NCBI GenBank assembly: GCA_023423835.1
Contig: JAFAEW010000140.1
Span: 1-44,181, forward strand
From: Bacteroidota bacterium
Lineage (GTDB): Bacteria > Bacteroidota > Bacteroidia > Chitinophagales > Chitinophagaceae
DNA length: 44,181 nucleotides
Direction: 5' to 3'
Position numbers and translations under genes: made by a program
The notes under the pieces: generated by a model
Told to the model about the DNA's origin: nothing
What the model saw: the letters and a program-made list of their open reading frames with translations, nothing else
The model's database searches: none
Shown: positions 1 through 9,129 of the stretch, piece after piece
Layout of the letters: the number at the start of each line of letters is the position of its first letter
Numbering within the stretch: the stretch's first letter is position 1

Positions 1-194
1 ATGTACCTGTTTGAATGAGCCGTATCTGCTTTTTTTGCCAGCGCCTGATTCTCAAAAGCAAAATACGCATCTCTCATCGGCAGCCGGTTTATTTCCTGAA
101 TTGCAGGATTTTCAAAGACGGGATCGAGAAAAGGTTGCGCAATTGATTGGAATGAAAACAGGGTAATTATTAATAACGAAAGCAATTTTTTCAT
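1..194 (-). CDS. Secreted glycoside hydrolase family 2 (beta-galactosidase-like), N-terminal fragment cut by the window edge
   Basis: Only the first 64 codons are in the window; the gene continues beyond base 1. The start is the ATG at 194-192. Residues 1-19 form a typical Sec signal peptide (MKKLLSLL... ending SIA before Q). The mature N-terminus then reads FENPAIQEINRLPMRDAYFAFE. The pattern 'ENPxxxxINRLPMRxxYFAFE' is how many Bacteroidota GH2 enzymes of the beta-galactosidase type begin, just ahead of the sugar-binding jelly-roll domain. The catalytic TIM barrel is outside the window, so substrate cannot be judged. A -7 promoter box lies at 221-228. GH2 assignment is from N-terminal resemblance only; the presence of a secreted protein is firmer than the family call. 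Confidence 0.6.
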   Translation of the reverse strand, partial: MKKLLSLLIITLFSFQSIAQPFLDPVFENPAIQEINRLPMRDAYFAFENQALAKKADTAHSNRY

Positions 195-220
195 AGTTGT
201 AATTCTGTCAAACTGAAATT

Positions 221-228
221 CAAAAATA
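221..228 (-). promoter_or_regulatory. Bacteroidota -7 promoter box for the GH2 gene
   Basis: On the minus strand the bases read TATTTTTG, matching the Bacteroidota primary-sigma -7 consensus TAnnTTTG, 26 bases upstream of the ATG at 194. No clear TTTG -33 element sits at the usual spacing. Inferred site. Confidence 0.4.
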
Positions 229-373
229 AGCCAAAATAAAAAGGAATAAAAGAAAGGTTATTTTCGTGTTTTCGCTGCAAAAAAATAATTGCAAAAGATC
301 AATGAATTATTGATTGTGAGTACGGATATTTGAGATTTTAAAACGTTCCTTAGGCTTACCAACAGATCATACA

Positions 374-2896
374 ATGAAAAATTTATCCTGGAAAAAATTA
401 TTGCCGCATATTTTAGCCATCGTTGTTTTCTTATTGGTGGCAGTTTTATACTGCAAACCGGTTTTGCAAGGCAAGGTGGTAAATCAGCACGACAATCTCG
501 GCTGGCAGGGAATGGCCCAGCAATCATTTGAATTTAAGGAACAGTACGGACATTATCCCTTTTGGACAAACAGCATGTTCAGCGGGATGCCGGCTTATCA
601 GATCGCGATGGATCAACGCGGTTCATTTAATCTCAATAACATTTATCTCTCTAACCTTTTCACTTTCGGATTACCAAAACCCATCAGCTTCTTTTTTCTC
701 TGCTGCTTGTCGTTTTATATTCTGATGAATGTTTTCCGGATCAGGCCATGGATTTCGGTTATGGCTTCGCTCGCTTACGCCTATTGCACCTTCAACCCGG
801 TATTGGTAGCGGTTGGTCACGATACGCAAATTCTCGCTGTCGGATATGCACCGCTTGTTATTGCCGGCCTGTTACTGATCTATCAGCGGAAATATTGGGT
901 GGGAGCGGCTTTGCTTACAACCGGTTTTGCGTTACAGGCAAGTACTTCGCATTTGCAGATTGTGTTTTATACGTTACTGATGTCGCTCATCATCACCATT
1001 GCATTTGTTGTTCACTCGGTGAAGAAAGCTCAGCTCAGGCAATGCTTTCTGGCCATGGTACTCGCATTGGGCTGTGGAATTGTAGCATTTTTGTCTAATG
1101 CCATCAACCTGCTTCCAACTTATGAATATGCGCATTACAGCATCCGGGGCGGACAAAGTGAGCTGACAAAGGCAGATCCAAAAACCGCTTCAAAGGGCGG
1201 TCTGGATAAAGAATATGCCTTCCGGTGGAGTCTCGGAATCCCTGAATCGTTTACCCTTATTGTGCCCGGAATTTATGGGGGAAGTAATGGGGGAAAAGAA
1301 TACGAAAAATCGAAGTTTGCCGATAAATTAACCGAGGTAGGCTATCCGGAGGAAAACGCGGTAGCTTATGCCAACAGCATTTCATATTGGGGTGATCAGC
1401 CGTTTACCAGCGGGCCGGTTTATCTGGGAGCCGTTATCTGTTTTCTTGCAATCCTGGCGATGTTTGTGTTGAAAGGATGGAACAAATGGTGGCTGATAGC
1501 GGTGAGCATTCTGTCGGTGATAATGGCATGGGGAAGGAATTTTGAAACCTTCAATTACCTGCTGTTTGATTACTTTCCGTTGTACAACAAATTCAGGGCG
1601 CCAACGATGGCCCTGATGATGATACAGTTTTGTTTTCCCGCGCTGGCAGCATTGGGATTACAACAAATATTATTTACCGAGGAAAAGAAGGAGGAATTGC
1701 TGAAACGATTGAAAAACGGCGGTATTGCCATCGGTGCAATCCTGCTGATTTTGATTGCTTGTTACATCAGCTTCGATTACAGCGGCCCGTCGGACAAGCA
1801 GATGCAGGATCAGTTCACCAACGCGATGTTGCAACAGGCGGCAGCTTCCGGACAAAGCGAAGCGGCGGTTCAGCAGCAGGCGCAGGAATTCGGAAAATCG
1901 TTTGTCAACGCAATTCATCAGGATCGTCAATCACTGTTTGGAAGCGACCTTATTAGAACCATCATCCTTATTGTGCTTGCAGGAGGAATACTGTGGTTTG
2001 GAGTGAAGCAAAAATTAAAACCTTCATTCGTCATCGCTGCCCTTCTGATACTTTCGGCTTTTGATCTGTTGTCGGTTGGACGAAGATATTTTAATGACGA
2101 CAGTTTTGTGGACAAAGACACCTACAAGAGCGAAGCATTTGCTCCCACGCCGGCCGATCTTGCTTTGAAAAGCGATACCGGATATTACCGCGTATTCAAT
2201 CAGACTACGGATACCTATAATGAATCGACGACCTCGTATTTCAACAACTCGATCGGAGGTTATCATCCCGCAAAATTGCAGTTGTACCAGGATTTAATCG
2301 AAAATCAGCTAGCCAAAGGAAATATGAACGTATTTAATATGCTGAATACAAAATATTTCATCGTTCCGAATCCAAAAACCCGCCAACCCGAAGCGCAATA
2401 TAATCCTTTCGCCTACGGTCCTGCCTGGCTGGTAAGCGGCATCAGGATCACCGGTTCTGCTGATGAAGAAATGGCCGCATTGGATAGCACCGACCTGAGA
2501 GATACGGTGTTGATAAGAGACAAATTCGCTAACGGTGTGAATAAGGATTTTTCAAGAGACAGCACCGATAACATAAAGCTGATCTACAACCATAATGATA
2601 CGATCCTTTATGAGAGCACTACAAAAAATGGCGGCTTTGCAGTATTCAGCGAAATATATTATCCCGCAGGATGGGAGGCATTTATTGACGGTAAACCGGT
2701 TCCTTATTACAATGTTGATTATGCCCTCAGAGGAATGAATGTGCCGCCGGGCAGGCATGAGATCAAATTCGTATTTGCTCCGGAAATTTATTTCCTTTCA
2801 AATACCATCACTTTCTGGGGAAGCCTTGTGTTGTACCTGTTGATAGCAATTGTGGTTGTATTATTCTTCACCAATAGATTAAAGGTGGATAAATAA
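374..2896 (+). CDS. YfhO family multi-pass membrane protein
   Basis: An 840-residue integral membrane protein. Residues 11-28 form the first membrane helix, many hydrophobic segments follow (for example about 105-240, 350-450, 540-570), and a last helix lies near 815-835. The N-terminal block after helix 1 (GKVVNQHDNLGWQGMAQQ, then PFWTNSMFSGMPAYQ) and the C-terminal soluble stretch with GWEAFIDGKPVP and GRHEIKFVF are hallmarks of the Bacteroidota YfhO family. Known members are GT-C-like membrane proteins; Firmicutes YfhO is linked to glycosylation of lipoteichoic acid or similar envelope polymers. The precise substrate here is unknown. The stop codon overlaps the next gene's ATG by one base (TAATG), so the downstream glycosyltransferase is probably translationally coupled, which supports an envelope glycan role. 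Confidence 0.85.
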   Translation: MKNLSWKKLLPHILAIVVFLLVAVLYCKPVLQGKVVNQHDNLGWQGMAQQSFEFKEQYGHYPFWTNSMFSGMPAYQIAMDQRGSFNLNNIYLSNLFTFGLPKPISFFFLCCLSFYILMNVFRIRPWISVMASLAYAYCTFNPVLVAVGHDTQILAVGYAPLVIAGLLLIYQRKYWVGAALLTTGFALQASTSHLQIVFYTLLMSLIITIAFVVHSVKKAQLRQCFLAMVLALGCGIVAFLSNAINLLPTYEYAHYSIRGGQSELTKADPKTASKGGLDKEYAFRWSLGIPESFTLIVPGIYGGSNGGKEYEKSKFADKLTEVGYPEENAVAYANSISYWGDQPFTSGPVYLGAVICFLAILAMFVLKGWNKWWLIAVSILSVIMAWGRNFETFNYLLFDYFPLYNKFRAPTMALMMIQFCFPALAALGLQQILFTEEKKEELLKRLKNGGIAIGAILLILIACYISFDYSGPSDKQMQDQFTNAMLQQAAASGQSEAAVQQQAQEFGKSFVNAIHQDRQSLFGSDLIRTIILIVLAGGILWFGVKQKLKPSFVIAALLILSAFDLLSVGRRYFNDDSFVDKDTYKSEAFAPTPADLALKSDTGYYRVFNQTTDTYNESTTSYFNNSIGGYHPAKLQLYQDLIENQLAKGNMNVFNMLNTKYFIVPNPKTRQPEAQYNPFAYGPAWLVSGIRITGSADEEMAALDSTDLRDTVLIRDKFANGVNKDFSRDSTDNIKLIYNHNDTILYESTTKNGGFAVFSEIYYPAGWEAFIDGKPVPYYNVDYALRGMNVPPGRHEIKFVFAPEIYFLSNTITFWGSLVLYLLIAIVVVLFFTNRLKVDK

Positions 2897-4008
2897 TGAG
2901 GGTGCAAAAGATCTTTTGTCTTGCACCCTACTGTTTTTTGCCCGCGAAAACGGGAGGTCAAAAGGCAATTGATGCATTTTACCGTTTACTCTCCCTGCAG
3001 GCTGAAGTTGTTTGCATCAGTACGAAAAATAATGATACGGCTGCTGATGAAACTCCTTACCGGGTAAAACGCGTTTTATCGAACAGTTCATTGCGTTACA
3101 TCAATATTTTTTATCCTTTTAAGTTAATCCGGCTCATCAGACAGGAAAATCCCGCTCTGCTGGAAATGGAACAGCCGTATTTTGGATGGATGATGGTGCC
3201 CGTGAAAAGGATTACGTCAAAACCTTTATTGGTAAGATCGCATAATATTGAAGGATTACGTTTTAAAACCATTGGAAAATGGTGGTGGAAAATCATGTGG
3301 CGATATGAAAAATGGGTTTATCAGAAAGCCGAACACATCTTTTTCATTACCGATGAAGACCGGAAATACGCTATAGAAAAGATGGGCGTTGATCAAACAA
3401 AAGCGGTTACGATCCCGTATTCAATCGAACAAACCGCCGCCCCTTCGCTTGCCAAAAAACAAATTGCAAGAAGGAATTTACTGGTGAGACATGGATTGAA
3501 GGAAAGCGACACCTTATTATTATTTAATGGCGCTTTCGATTACCTCCCAAACGTGGAAGCGCTTCGCGAATTGTTGCCGCATTTTAATGCGTTCGGCAAA
3601 CAAAATCCGCGCTTTAAATTGATTATTTGCGGAAAGGACATTCCAAAGGATATGATCGCTGACAAACAAAATCAGGAGGTGATTTTCGCCGGATTTGTAC
3701 CCGATATTTCAGAATATTTTCTGGGAGCCGATGTTTTTTTAAACCCGGTTGTAACGGGCGGCGGCATTAAGACAAAGTTGGTGGAAGCATTGGCGAATAA
3801 TTTAACCGCTTTGTCGTTTACACAAGGCGCCATCGGGATAGATCCCGCATGGTGCAACGGAAAACTGATTGTAGTTGAAAACCACGACTGGCAATCGTTT
3901 CTTAACTTTATTGAGCCTGCCACAGAGATAAGAACTTCGGTAGGGAAAGCATTTTTTGACCATTTTTCTACGGCAAGCCAGTTGGAAAAAATCAAAGGCA
4001 TTTTGTAA
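2896..4008 (+). CDS. Glycosyltransferase family 4 (GT-B fold)
   Basis: A 370-residue soluble protein with the two-lobed GT-B layout. The N-terminal lobe starts with a glycine-containing loop (about residues 17-22, KTGGQK) used for acceptor or nucleotide positioning. RSHNIEG at about 114-120 is the conserved inter-lobe region of GT4 enzymes. The C-terminal lobe carries NGAFDYLPNVEAL (about 211-223) and the donor-binding segment GGGIKTKLVEALA (288-300), in which the second glutamate contacts the nucleotide sugar. It likely moves a sugar from an NDP-sugar to a lipid-linked or surface glycan in the cytoplasm. The start shares one base with the YfhO stop codon, implying co-translation. Its 3' end overlaps the convergent gene's 3' end by 17 bases. 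Donor and acceptor are unknown. Confidence 0.85.
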   Translation: MRVQKIFCLAPYCFLPAKTGGQKAIDAFYRLLSLQAEVVCISTKNNDTAADETPYRVKRVLSNSSLRYINIFYPFKLIRLIRQENPALLEMEQPYFGWMMVPVKRITSKPLLVRSHNIEGLRFKTIGKWWWKIMWRYEKWVYQKAEHIFFITDEDRKYAIEKMGVDQTKAVTIPYSIEQTAAPSLAKKQIARRNLLVRHGLKESDTLLLFNGAFDYLPNVEALRELLPHFNAFGKQNPRFKLIICGKDIPKDMIADKQNQEVIFAGFVPDISEYFLGADVFLNPVVTGGGIKTKLVEALANNLTALSFTQGAIGIDPAWCNGKLIVVENHDWQSFLNFIEPATEIRTSVGKAFFDHFSTASQLEKIKGIL

Positions 4009-5113
4009 GGCTTTCCCACAACAAGCCGGATGTTTTCTCCCACGAAAAATGCTTTTTTCTTTCTTTTCCTTTTTGGATCAGGGTTTTTCGCAATTGCCCA
4101 TCATCGGCTATTTTAATCATTGCGGTTTTAATAGCATCGACATTATAAGGATCTACCAACAGCGCTGCATCACCAGCCACTTCCGGCATGGAAGTAACGT
4201 TGGAACAAATAACAGGCACTTCGCATTGCATCGCTTCAATGATTGGAATTCCAAATCCTTCAAAGTAAGGAACAAACACAAAGGCAAGGGCAGATGCGAG
4301 CACATTATTCAAGTCGGAATCCTTCAGCCTTCCGGTAAAAATCACGCTGTTCGGATCTTTCATTGACTGATGAAAGGCTCTGATTTCATCCATCTTATAC
4401 ATTCCATGTCCGGCAATTACCAGTTTGACCCCACTTTCGGTTTCGCTTTTAAAACGGTCAAAGGCGTCGAGCAATCGCACAATATTTTTTCTCGGATGAA
4501 GGGTGCCGACAAACAGAAAATAGTCATCGCCATTTGTATATTCAAATTTTACCGCCGATTTTACAGCTTCGTTTACCGGTTTAAAGAAACTCTGGATTCC
4601 ATTGTACAACACGTCGATCTTTGCAGGGTCAATGCCGTAGGTATCAACGATATCTTTTTTACTGAAATTTGAAACCGTTCCGATTCTGCAGGCCCTTTCA
4701 GCAAATTTGGGAAAGTAGTAATTGTAGTATTTCCGGTTGCTCCATTTGAGATCGTTTGGATTATGGTGAAAATTTATATCATGGATAACGGCATATTGTT
4801 TTCCCGGCCATCCCAAACATAAAATGCCATCCGGCGATAAAAACAGATCCGGTTTAATTCTATTCAAAATATTTTTTACACTCCATTCAAACCAGGCAAT
4901 ATTCAAGACAGCATGCTTTGCAGGAGGAAATAGTTTATGCGGAATGACATTATCTGAAAAAATAAATTCCTCCTCAATCTCAGAGTCAAACAGAAAATGA
5001 AAACGGACTTCAGGATGTGCACTCACAATATGTTTCATGGTGTTATAGGTAAACCATCCTATTCCATCCATCCGGTCCTTTCTGAGTAAACGCGTATTGA
5101 CAACGATCTCCAT
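3992..5113 (-). CDS. Glycosyltransferase family 4/1 (GT-B fold)
   Basis: A 373-residue GT-B glycosyltransferase. I place the start at the ATG at 5113-5111 (MEIVVNTRLL): the reading frame is open to 5170, but the extra 19 residues are not family-like and a purine-rich AAAGGAA precedes the chosen ATG. Early DGIGWFTY is the acceptor-side loop. The C-terminal lobe has FVGTLHPRKNIVRLLDAF and the conserved EGFGIPIIEA motif (E-x7-E), typical of GT4 retaining transferases such as mannosyl- or rhamnosyltransferases. It is cytoplasmic and probably part of surface polysaccharide or lipooligosaccharide assembly with the neighbouring GT2 and methyltransferase genes. The gap to the upstream GT2 gene is about 280 bases, so it may have its own promoter, but no TAnnTTTG box is obvious. 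Confidence 0.85.
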   Translation of the reverse strand: MEIVVNTRLLRKDRMDGIGWFTYNTMKHIVSAHPEVRFHFLFDSEIEEEFIFSDNVIPHKLFPPAKHAVLNIAWFEWSVKNILNRIKPDLFLSPDGILCLGWPGKQYAVIHDINFHHNPNDLKWSNRKYYNYYFPKFAERACRIGTVSNFSKKDIVDTYGIDPAKIDVLYNGIQSFFKPVNEAVKSAVKFEYTNGDDYFLFVGTLHPRKNIVRLLDAFDRFKSETESGVKLVIAGHGMYKMDEIRAFHQSMKDPNSVIFTGRLKDSDLNNVLASALAFVFVPYFEGFGIPIIEAMQCEVPVICSNVTSMPEVAGDAALLVDPYNVDAIKTAMIKIADDGQLRKTLIQKGKERKKHFSWEKTSGLLWESLTKCL

Positions 5114-5394
5114 TTCCTTTAAATTTCGATTCGCGGCAAAGTTGCCGGATTTACCATTCGCCAGCCACAAATATTTTTGATGTAGTCAGATTAAAAGTCA
5201 TCGGTTAAAGATTTATTCTGATTCTAAAACTCTTTCCACAGATCAATTTCGCAAAGAATTATAGGTATCAAAAATACGCGTTTGCCCAATTCTTGCGGCT
5301 CATGGGTCAAAACTTTTAACTCAAATGATTGTGATAGTCGCGGTTTCTGCTGCCGGTTCCGATGTAAAATAAAGAGGCTCTAAGTTCAAGCGGT

Positions 5395-6324
5395 TTAACC
5401 GTTAAGACGCAGGTAAGACAGCATCATCAGGCTCTTATTAACAAGTCCGTTCTTTAAGATTTTGTGAGGAAATTTTGATTGAAAAAGTATCATTTTCCGG
5501 ATAGCATCCGGGATTTCCGCTTCACCCGAATATTGCTTCAGATCGTCAACCCTTCTGATCTTTAGGTTTCGCATCAGGCGCCAATAATAATCGTATGCGA
5601 AAACATTTTTCAAAAATCCCTTCGGCAGATGATGGAAGAGATAGAGGTTTTCAGGAATTTCTACGGCCGGATTTCTAAAGGATGATTTTGTAATCTGGTA
5701 TTCATTCAGACCGATATTAATCAGCGGCTTTTCGATCGCAAAAAACTTTCTGTATTTGCCAAGGTATCGCATGTAAAACTCAATATCCACCACCCATTTC
5801 AGGTTTTCATCATACAATAACTCCCCTTGGTTTTTTATCAGTGTGGTACTTGGATGTCCGATAAAATTTTTGCGAAAAAGATTGTAGGGCGAAGATTGAA
5901 GCATCTTTTTTTCGGACTTACCAATAGTATAGCAATCTTTCAGATTTCCGGCCGGATCTATCTCACAAAATCCGGAAAAAATAAAACCGGCAGGATTTTC
6001 TTTTGCAGCCTGTGCAAAGTTCAGCAACGAATTTTCATTTGAAAACCAATCGTCATCATGCATCATTTTGATCCAATCGCCGTTTGCAAGCCTGATTGCA
6101 TTATTCCAATTGCCGGGGGAACCAAGTGCGGGGCGGTTTTGCAGGTATTTCACAGGAAAATTACCGGCATACTGATCAATCAAAATTTTGACTTCATCGT
6201 CGTTGCTGTCGTCCGAAACAATGACTTCAAAATCTCTGAAAGTTTGAACAGAAATACTATCCATCAGCCGTTTTAAATAAGCTGCATTTTTATAAGCAGG
6301 AATGCAGATAGAAATGAAAGGCAT
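5395..6324 (-). CDS. Glycosyltransferase family 2 (GT-A fold)
   Basis: A 309-residue protein opening with MPFISICIPAYKN, the classic GT2 start. The nucleotide-binding segment VIVSDDSNDD lies at about 35-43 and the metal-binding DXD-type motif HDDDW at 89-93. No membrane helices are evident, so it probably acts on the inner face of the cytoplasmic membrane, adding a sugar to a glycan intermediate. It lies 11 bases downstream of the methyltransferase gene on the same strand and is almost certainly co-transcribed with it. Paired glycosyltransferase and methyltransferase genes are typical of O-antigen or capsule loci, where the methyltransferase may cap or modify the sugar. Donor and linkage cannot be read from the sequence. 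Confidence 0.85.
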   Translation of the reverse strand: MPFISICIPAYKNAAYLKRLMDSISVQTFRDFEVIVSDDSNDDEVKILIDQYAGNFPVKYLQNRPALGSPGNWNNAIRLANGDWIKMMHDDDWFSNENSLLNFAQAAKENPAGFIFSGFCEIDPAGNLKDCYTIGKSEKKMLQSSPYNLFRKNFIGHPSTTLIKNQGELLYDENLKWVVDIEFYMRYLGKYRKFFAIEKPLINIGLNEYQITKSSFRNPAVEIPENLYLFHHLPKGFLKNVFAYDYYWRLMRNLKIRRVDDLKQYSGEAEIPDAIRKMILFQSKFPHKILKNGLVNKSLMMLSYLRLNG

Positions 6325-6335
6325 GATCGGAACAA

Positions 6336-7085
6336 TTATTTTCTGGCAAGGATCACGAGGTGAAAAGGTGAAACTTTTTGTTTATAAAAAGGTTTGAAGC
6401 CGCATTGCAACAGCAACGTTTCCAACAGATCAAAATTAAAAACATGATGATGAACCGTCCGGTTTTTAAAGTTCTGCATAACACGCTCTTTCAACTCTTC
6501 GTCGGAAGAATTGTTGCTATCTCTCTGGCCATCATGCAACCGCAAAACCTCTTCAAAATGCGTGCTGTCATTTTCGTCTACGTCGCGTTCGTAATCCTCG
6601 AGCAGATGATCAAATTCTGTATAAGGCCGCCGGTGATCGAAGGTGTGGTCTTTATCAGGAAGTACTAATACGATTGTTCCTTCCGGCTTCACCACCCGGT
6701 GCCACTCTTTCAGCGCTTTTATAGGATTGGCAATGTGTTCAAGACTGTGAGACGACAACAAAAAGTCATAGCAATTATCCTTTACCTCCGATAATTCACT
6801 TGCTTCGAGTATGAATTGGTGACCGGTTTTTCCATCGTAATAATTGTAGCTGTTTCCTTCTTCCAGCTTTCCTTCCCAAATCGTTTCGTTGCTGAAATTA
6901 ACGCCATCGATCTGCTTTGCATAAAGATAAACCGGAAAAAATCCCCTGATGGAAAATATGCGGCTTGGACCGCCGATCTCAAGCCCCGTTTTATTTTTCA
7001 ATTTCTTACTTTGCTTGATCAGTTTCCTTTTCTGTGGCCGCAAAATGTAGGAAATCGTTGTTGTTAATCCCGGCAAACCCTTCAT
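6336..7085 (-). CDS. Class I SAM-dependent methyltransferase
   Basis: A 249-residue Rossmann-fold methyltransferase. I choose the ATG at 7085-7083; an in-frame TTG two codons upstream (7091) is less likely. Motif I is the glycine-rich GLEIGGP (about residues 33-39). The acidic position and the SLEHIANP motif (about 110-118) match the Methyltransf_11 type, and VVKPEGTIVLVLPD is the post-motif strand. It methylates an unknown acceptor, most plausibly a sugar or glycan given the GT2 gene 11 bases downstream. The C-terminal part (HHHVFNFDLLETLLLQCGFKP) is a family-like cap found in glycan-cluster methyltransferases. An upstream CAAAGTA on the plus strand at 7101-7107 resembles a -7 box with one base missing. 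Confidence 0.8.
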   Translation of the reverse strand: MKGLPGLTTTISYILRPQKRKLIKQSKKLKNKTGLEIGGPSRIFSIRGFFPVYLYAKQIDGVNFSNETIWEGKLEEGNSYNYYDGKTGHQFILEASELSEVKDNCYDFLLSSHSLEHIANPIKALKEWHRVVKPEGTIVLVLPDKDHTFDHRRPYTEFDHLLEDYERDVDENDSTHFEEVLRLHDGQRDSNNSSDEELKERVMQNFKNRTVHHHVFNFDLLETLLLQCGFKPFYKQKVSPFHLVILARK

Positions 7086-7178
7086 GTTCAATATTTGGAC
7101 TGCAAAGTAAAAAAGTAAACGCTAAAAAAGAACCAAATAAAACATCAACAAGTCCACGCGCTGAAAAATTCAGGCCGC

Positions 7179-7264
7179 CTGCTCAAAAAAATCGCGTTAG
7201 CATCTTTAAAAATTCAAGCTGAAATTTAATTTTAAAAAGATCATTTCAAAACCGTTTTGAGCAG
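7179..7264. repeat. 10-bp perfect inverted repeat flanking an AT-rich spacer
   Basis: CTGCTCAAAA at 7179-7188 is exactly complementary to TTTTGAGCAG at 7255-7264, with 66 bases between the arms. It lies between the GH9 stop codon and the divergently placed methyltransferase start. It could fold in the RNA downstream of the GH9 gene, but there is no T-run right after it, so it is not a standard terminator. Confidence 0.4.
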
Positions 7265-7269
7265 TCTCT

Positions 7270-9078
7270 TTATTCGTTTTCCATTGCTGCCAGCAGATAA
7301 ATTAAACTCGCCGTTCCGTCCATTGTTGGTTCATTCGTGCTGTAATCTCCGAAATCATCGTGGTAGACTGCGAGGTTACTTTGAAACGGCTCGTATGTAT
7401 CGGGATGATATAATTTTATTCCGATGAGATTATCGAAAATGGAAGTATAGACCGGCCCATCAATCAAACCCCCGTTAACCGGATAGTTTTTAAGATGGGT
7501 GAATGCCGAATGCGGATCTACGGGCGTATCGCCATTGGCAGGTAATCCGTAAACCATCGAGGTTCCCCAGGGATTCAATCCAAAAAGCCAGTCGAAGTTT
7601 GCCTGTTCCAGTTCAGCGAAACGCTTATCGCCCGTCAGTTTCCGAAACCAATAGCATTGTATGGCGAAGCTGGTCGTTAAATTATTGCTGCACCAGATGA
7701 AGGGAATTCCGCGATAAAATGGATTTTGCCTGGCTCTTTCCCAAACCAGTTCAATTCCGGTGCGATACCATGAAATCAGGCTGTCCCTTCGATCATCCTT
7801 CAGAATTTTTGCCAATTCGTAATGTCCCAGGTTGATAAACGGATAATACTGGTAATGGTTAGCCGTATCGCGGTAAAGCCACGGCGTTACGCTTTCGAGT
7901 GTTGCATAATAAAATGCGGAATCGCTGTAATCCTTATTGACATTGAATTTTTGAAGGGAAGCGAAAGCGAGTTCCATATCGTCGGTCCAGTTTTCCTCTG
8001 CATAGATGTAGGGAGATAATACCGAAACCGTTTGGGTAACGCCGGGTTTCTTTTGGGCAAATCGCAAAGCCGAGATCGATTTTTCGAACAGGCGGCGTGA
8101 AAATGCCGGTTGCACGGTTTCAAATATTTCGCTTCCAAGGGCAAAAGCGGAAGCAAACTTTGCGGCAGTGGAACTTGTACCCGTCGTTGCATTCAGAAAT
8201 TTTCCTCTCTGCTGCGGATTACCATCGATGAAATAAACGGGACGCTGATTGCCGCGTCCATAAAAGCTGTCTTCGGATGGAATGCGCATTCCCTGGTGGT
8301 CGCGGTCATCGGCAATCTGGTTAAACATAATATCCGGCTCCGGGTGCATTTTCAGCAGCCATTCTAGTCCCCATTTTGCTTCATCCATCACATCCGGAAT
8401 TCCGTTTTTCCCATTCAGCCCGCTTGCCTGTTTTTCATCAGAAAAGACACCGGGAAAATCGCGGTAAGCTGCCAGCAAATGATAGGTGGCATTGGCAGAA
8501 GTGGTCGAGTACTGCAGATAATCTGACGCATCATGCCAGCCTCCGGCCACATCTACAAAACTGCTGTCGGGCATCGGTCCATACAATGTATAGCCATCGG
8601 CGGTGTGACAACTGTCTTTTAGAAAAGGATTGAAATAGCTCCGCTGTTGTCGCATATAAAAAAGACAGAAATCCGCTGCTCCCGCATACACATTTTCGGC
8701 AATCGGGAAAAAAGGCGACCGCGCTTCGCCGGCAATTATATAATAAGTTCCCGGTTTATTGAAAGAAGTGAAGTTAATCCGGCAACTGTTGGTAAACGGT
8801 CCATACGCGCCAAATGAAGCTGAAGGTCGCCCGGAGAACACGACTTTTCCGGTAACGGAATCTACCAGCCGGAATTTTTCAAACGGTATTTTTTTCGAAT
8901 GAACATTCGCAGCCGTTGTTGCCCAAACTGCCGTCTTAAGACCGGAAGGTTTATAGCCAAGTTGATTGATACGGATCCAACTGCTGGTAGTATCTTTATT
9001 TTTTCCGGCGGACGCACTGAAGGAATATAGCATTAGAGCGTGAAAAAACAGGCATAGAGGGAAGAACGTTTTGGCCAT
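7270..9078 (-). CDS. Glycoside hydrolase family 9 (endoglucanase/exo-glucosidase type) with N-terminal Ig-like domain
   Basis: A 602-residue secreted enzyme from the ATG at 9078; the open frame extends 14 codons further, but this ATG begins a proper signal peptide (MAKTFFPLCLFFHALMLYSFSASA). Residues about 33-120 form the Ig-like CelD_N domain (IRINQLGYKP... KPGTYYI), then the (alpha/alpha)6 catalytic domain follows. GGWHDASDYLQY at about 179-190 holds the two GH9 aspartates, and the C-terminal block FGDYSTNEPTMDGTA (about 576-590) holds the catalytic glutamate. GH9 enzymes invert and cut beta-1,4-glucans; some Bacteroidota members act on other beta-linked oligosaccharides. No CBM or type 9 secretion tail is seen. 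It lies 51 bases behind the IPExxxVDY-like gene, probably in one operon. Confidence 0.9.
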   Translation of the reverse strand: MAKTFFPLCLFFHALMLYSFSASAGKNKDTTSSWIRINQLGYKPSGLKTAVWATTAANVHSKKIPFEKFRLVDSVTGKVVFSGRPSASFGAYGPFTNSCRINFTSFNKPGTYYIIAGEARSPFFPIAENVYAGAADFCLFYMRQQRSYFNPFLKDSCHTADGYTLYGPMPDSSFVDVAGGWHDASDYLQYSTTSANATYHLLAAYRDFPGVFSDEKQASGLNGKNGIPDVMDEAKWGLEWLLKMHPEPDIMFNQIADDRDHQGMRIPSEDSFYGRGNQRPVYFIDGNPQQRGKFLNATTGTSSTAAKFASAFALGSEIFETVQPAFSRRLFEKSISALRFAQKKPGVTQTVSVLSPYIYAEENWTDDMELAFASLQKFNVNKDYSDSAFYYATLESVTPWLYRDTANHYQYYPFINLGHYELAKILKDDRRDSLISWYRTGIELVWERARQNPFYRGIPFIWCSNNLTTSFAIQCYWFRKLTGDKRFAELEQANFDWLFGLNPWGTSMVYGLPANGDTPVDPHSAFTHLKNYPVNGGLIDGPVYTSIFDNLIGIKLYHPDTYEPFQSNLAVYHDDFGDYSTNEPTMDGTASLIYLLAAMENE

Positions 9079-9129
9079 AGAATTTAAGTTTAAATGCAAA
9101 ATATGATCCATCCGGTGCAACTATTACCG

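Noticed and set aside
748..1098. Plus-strand open frame inside the YfhO gene
   Set aside because: It is a shadow of the real frame, cysteine- and histidine-rich, with no start signal or family resemblance.
7247..7261. Hairpin TCAAAA-CCG-TTTTGA as a GH9 terminator
   Set aside because: The stem is short and AT-rich, and no T-run follows directly.
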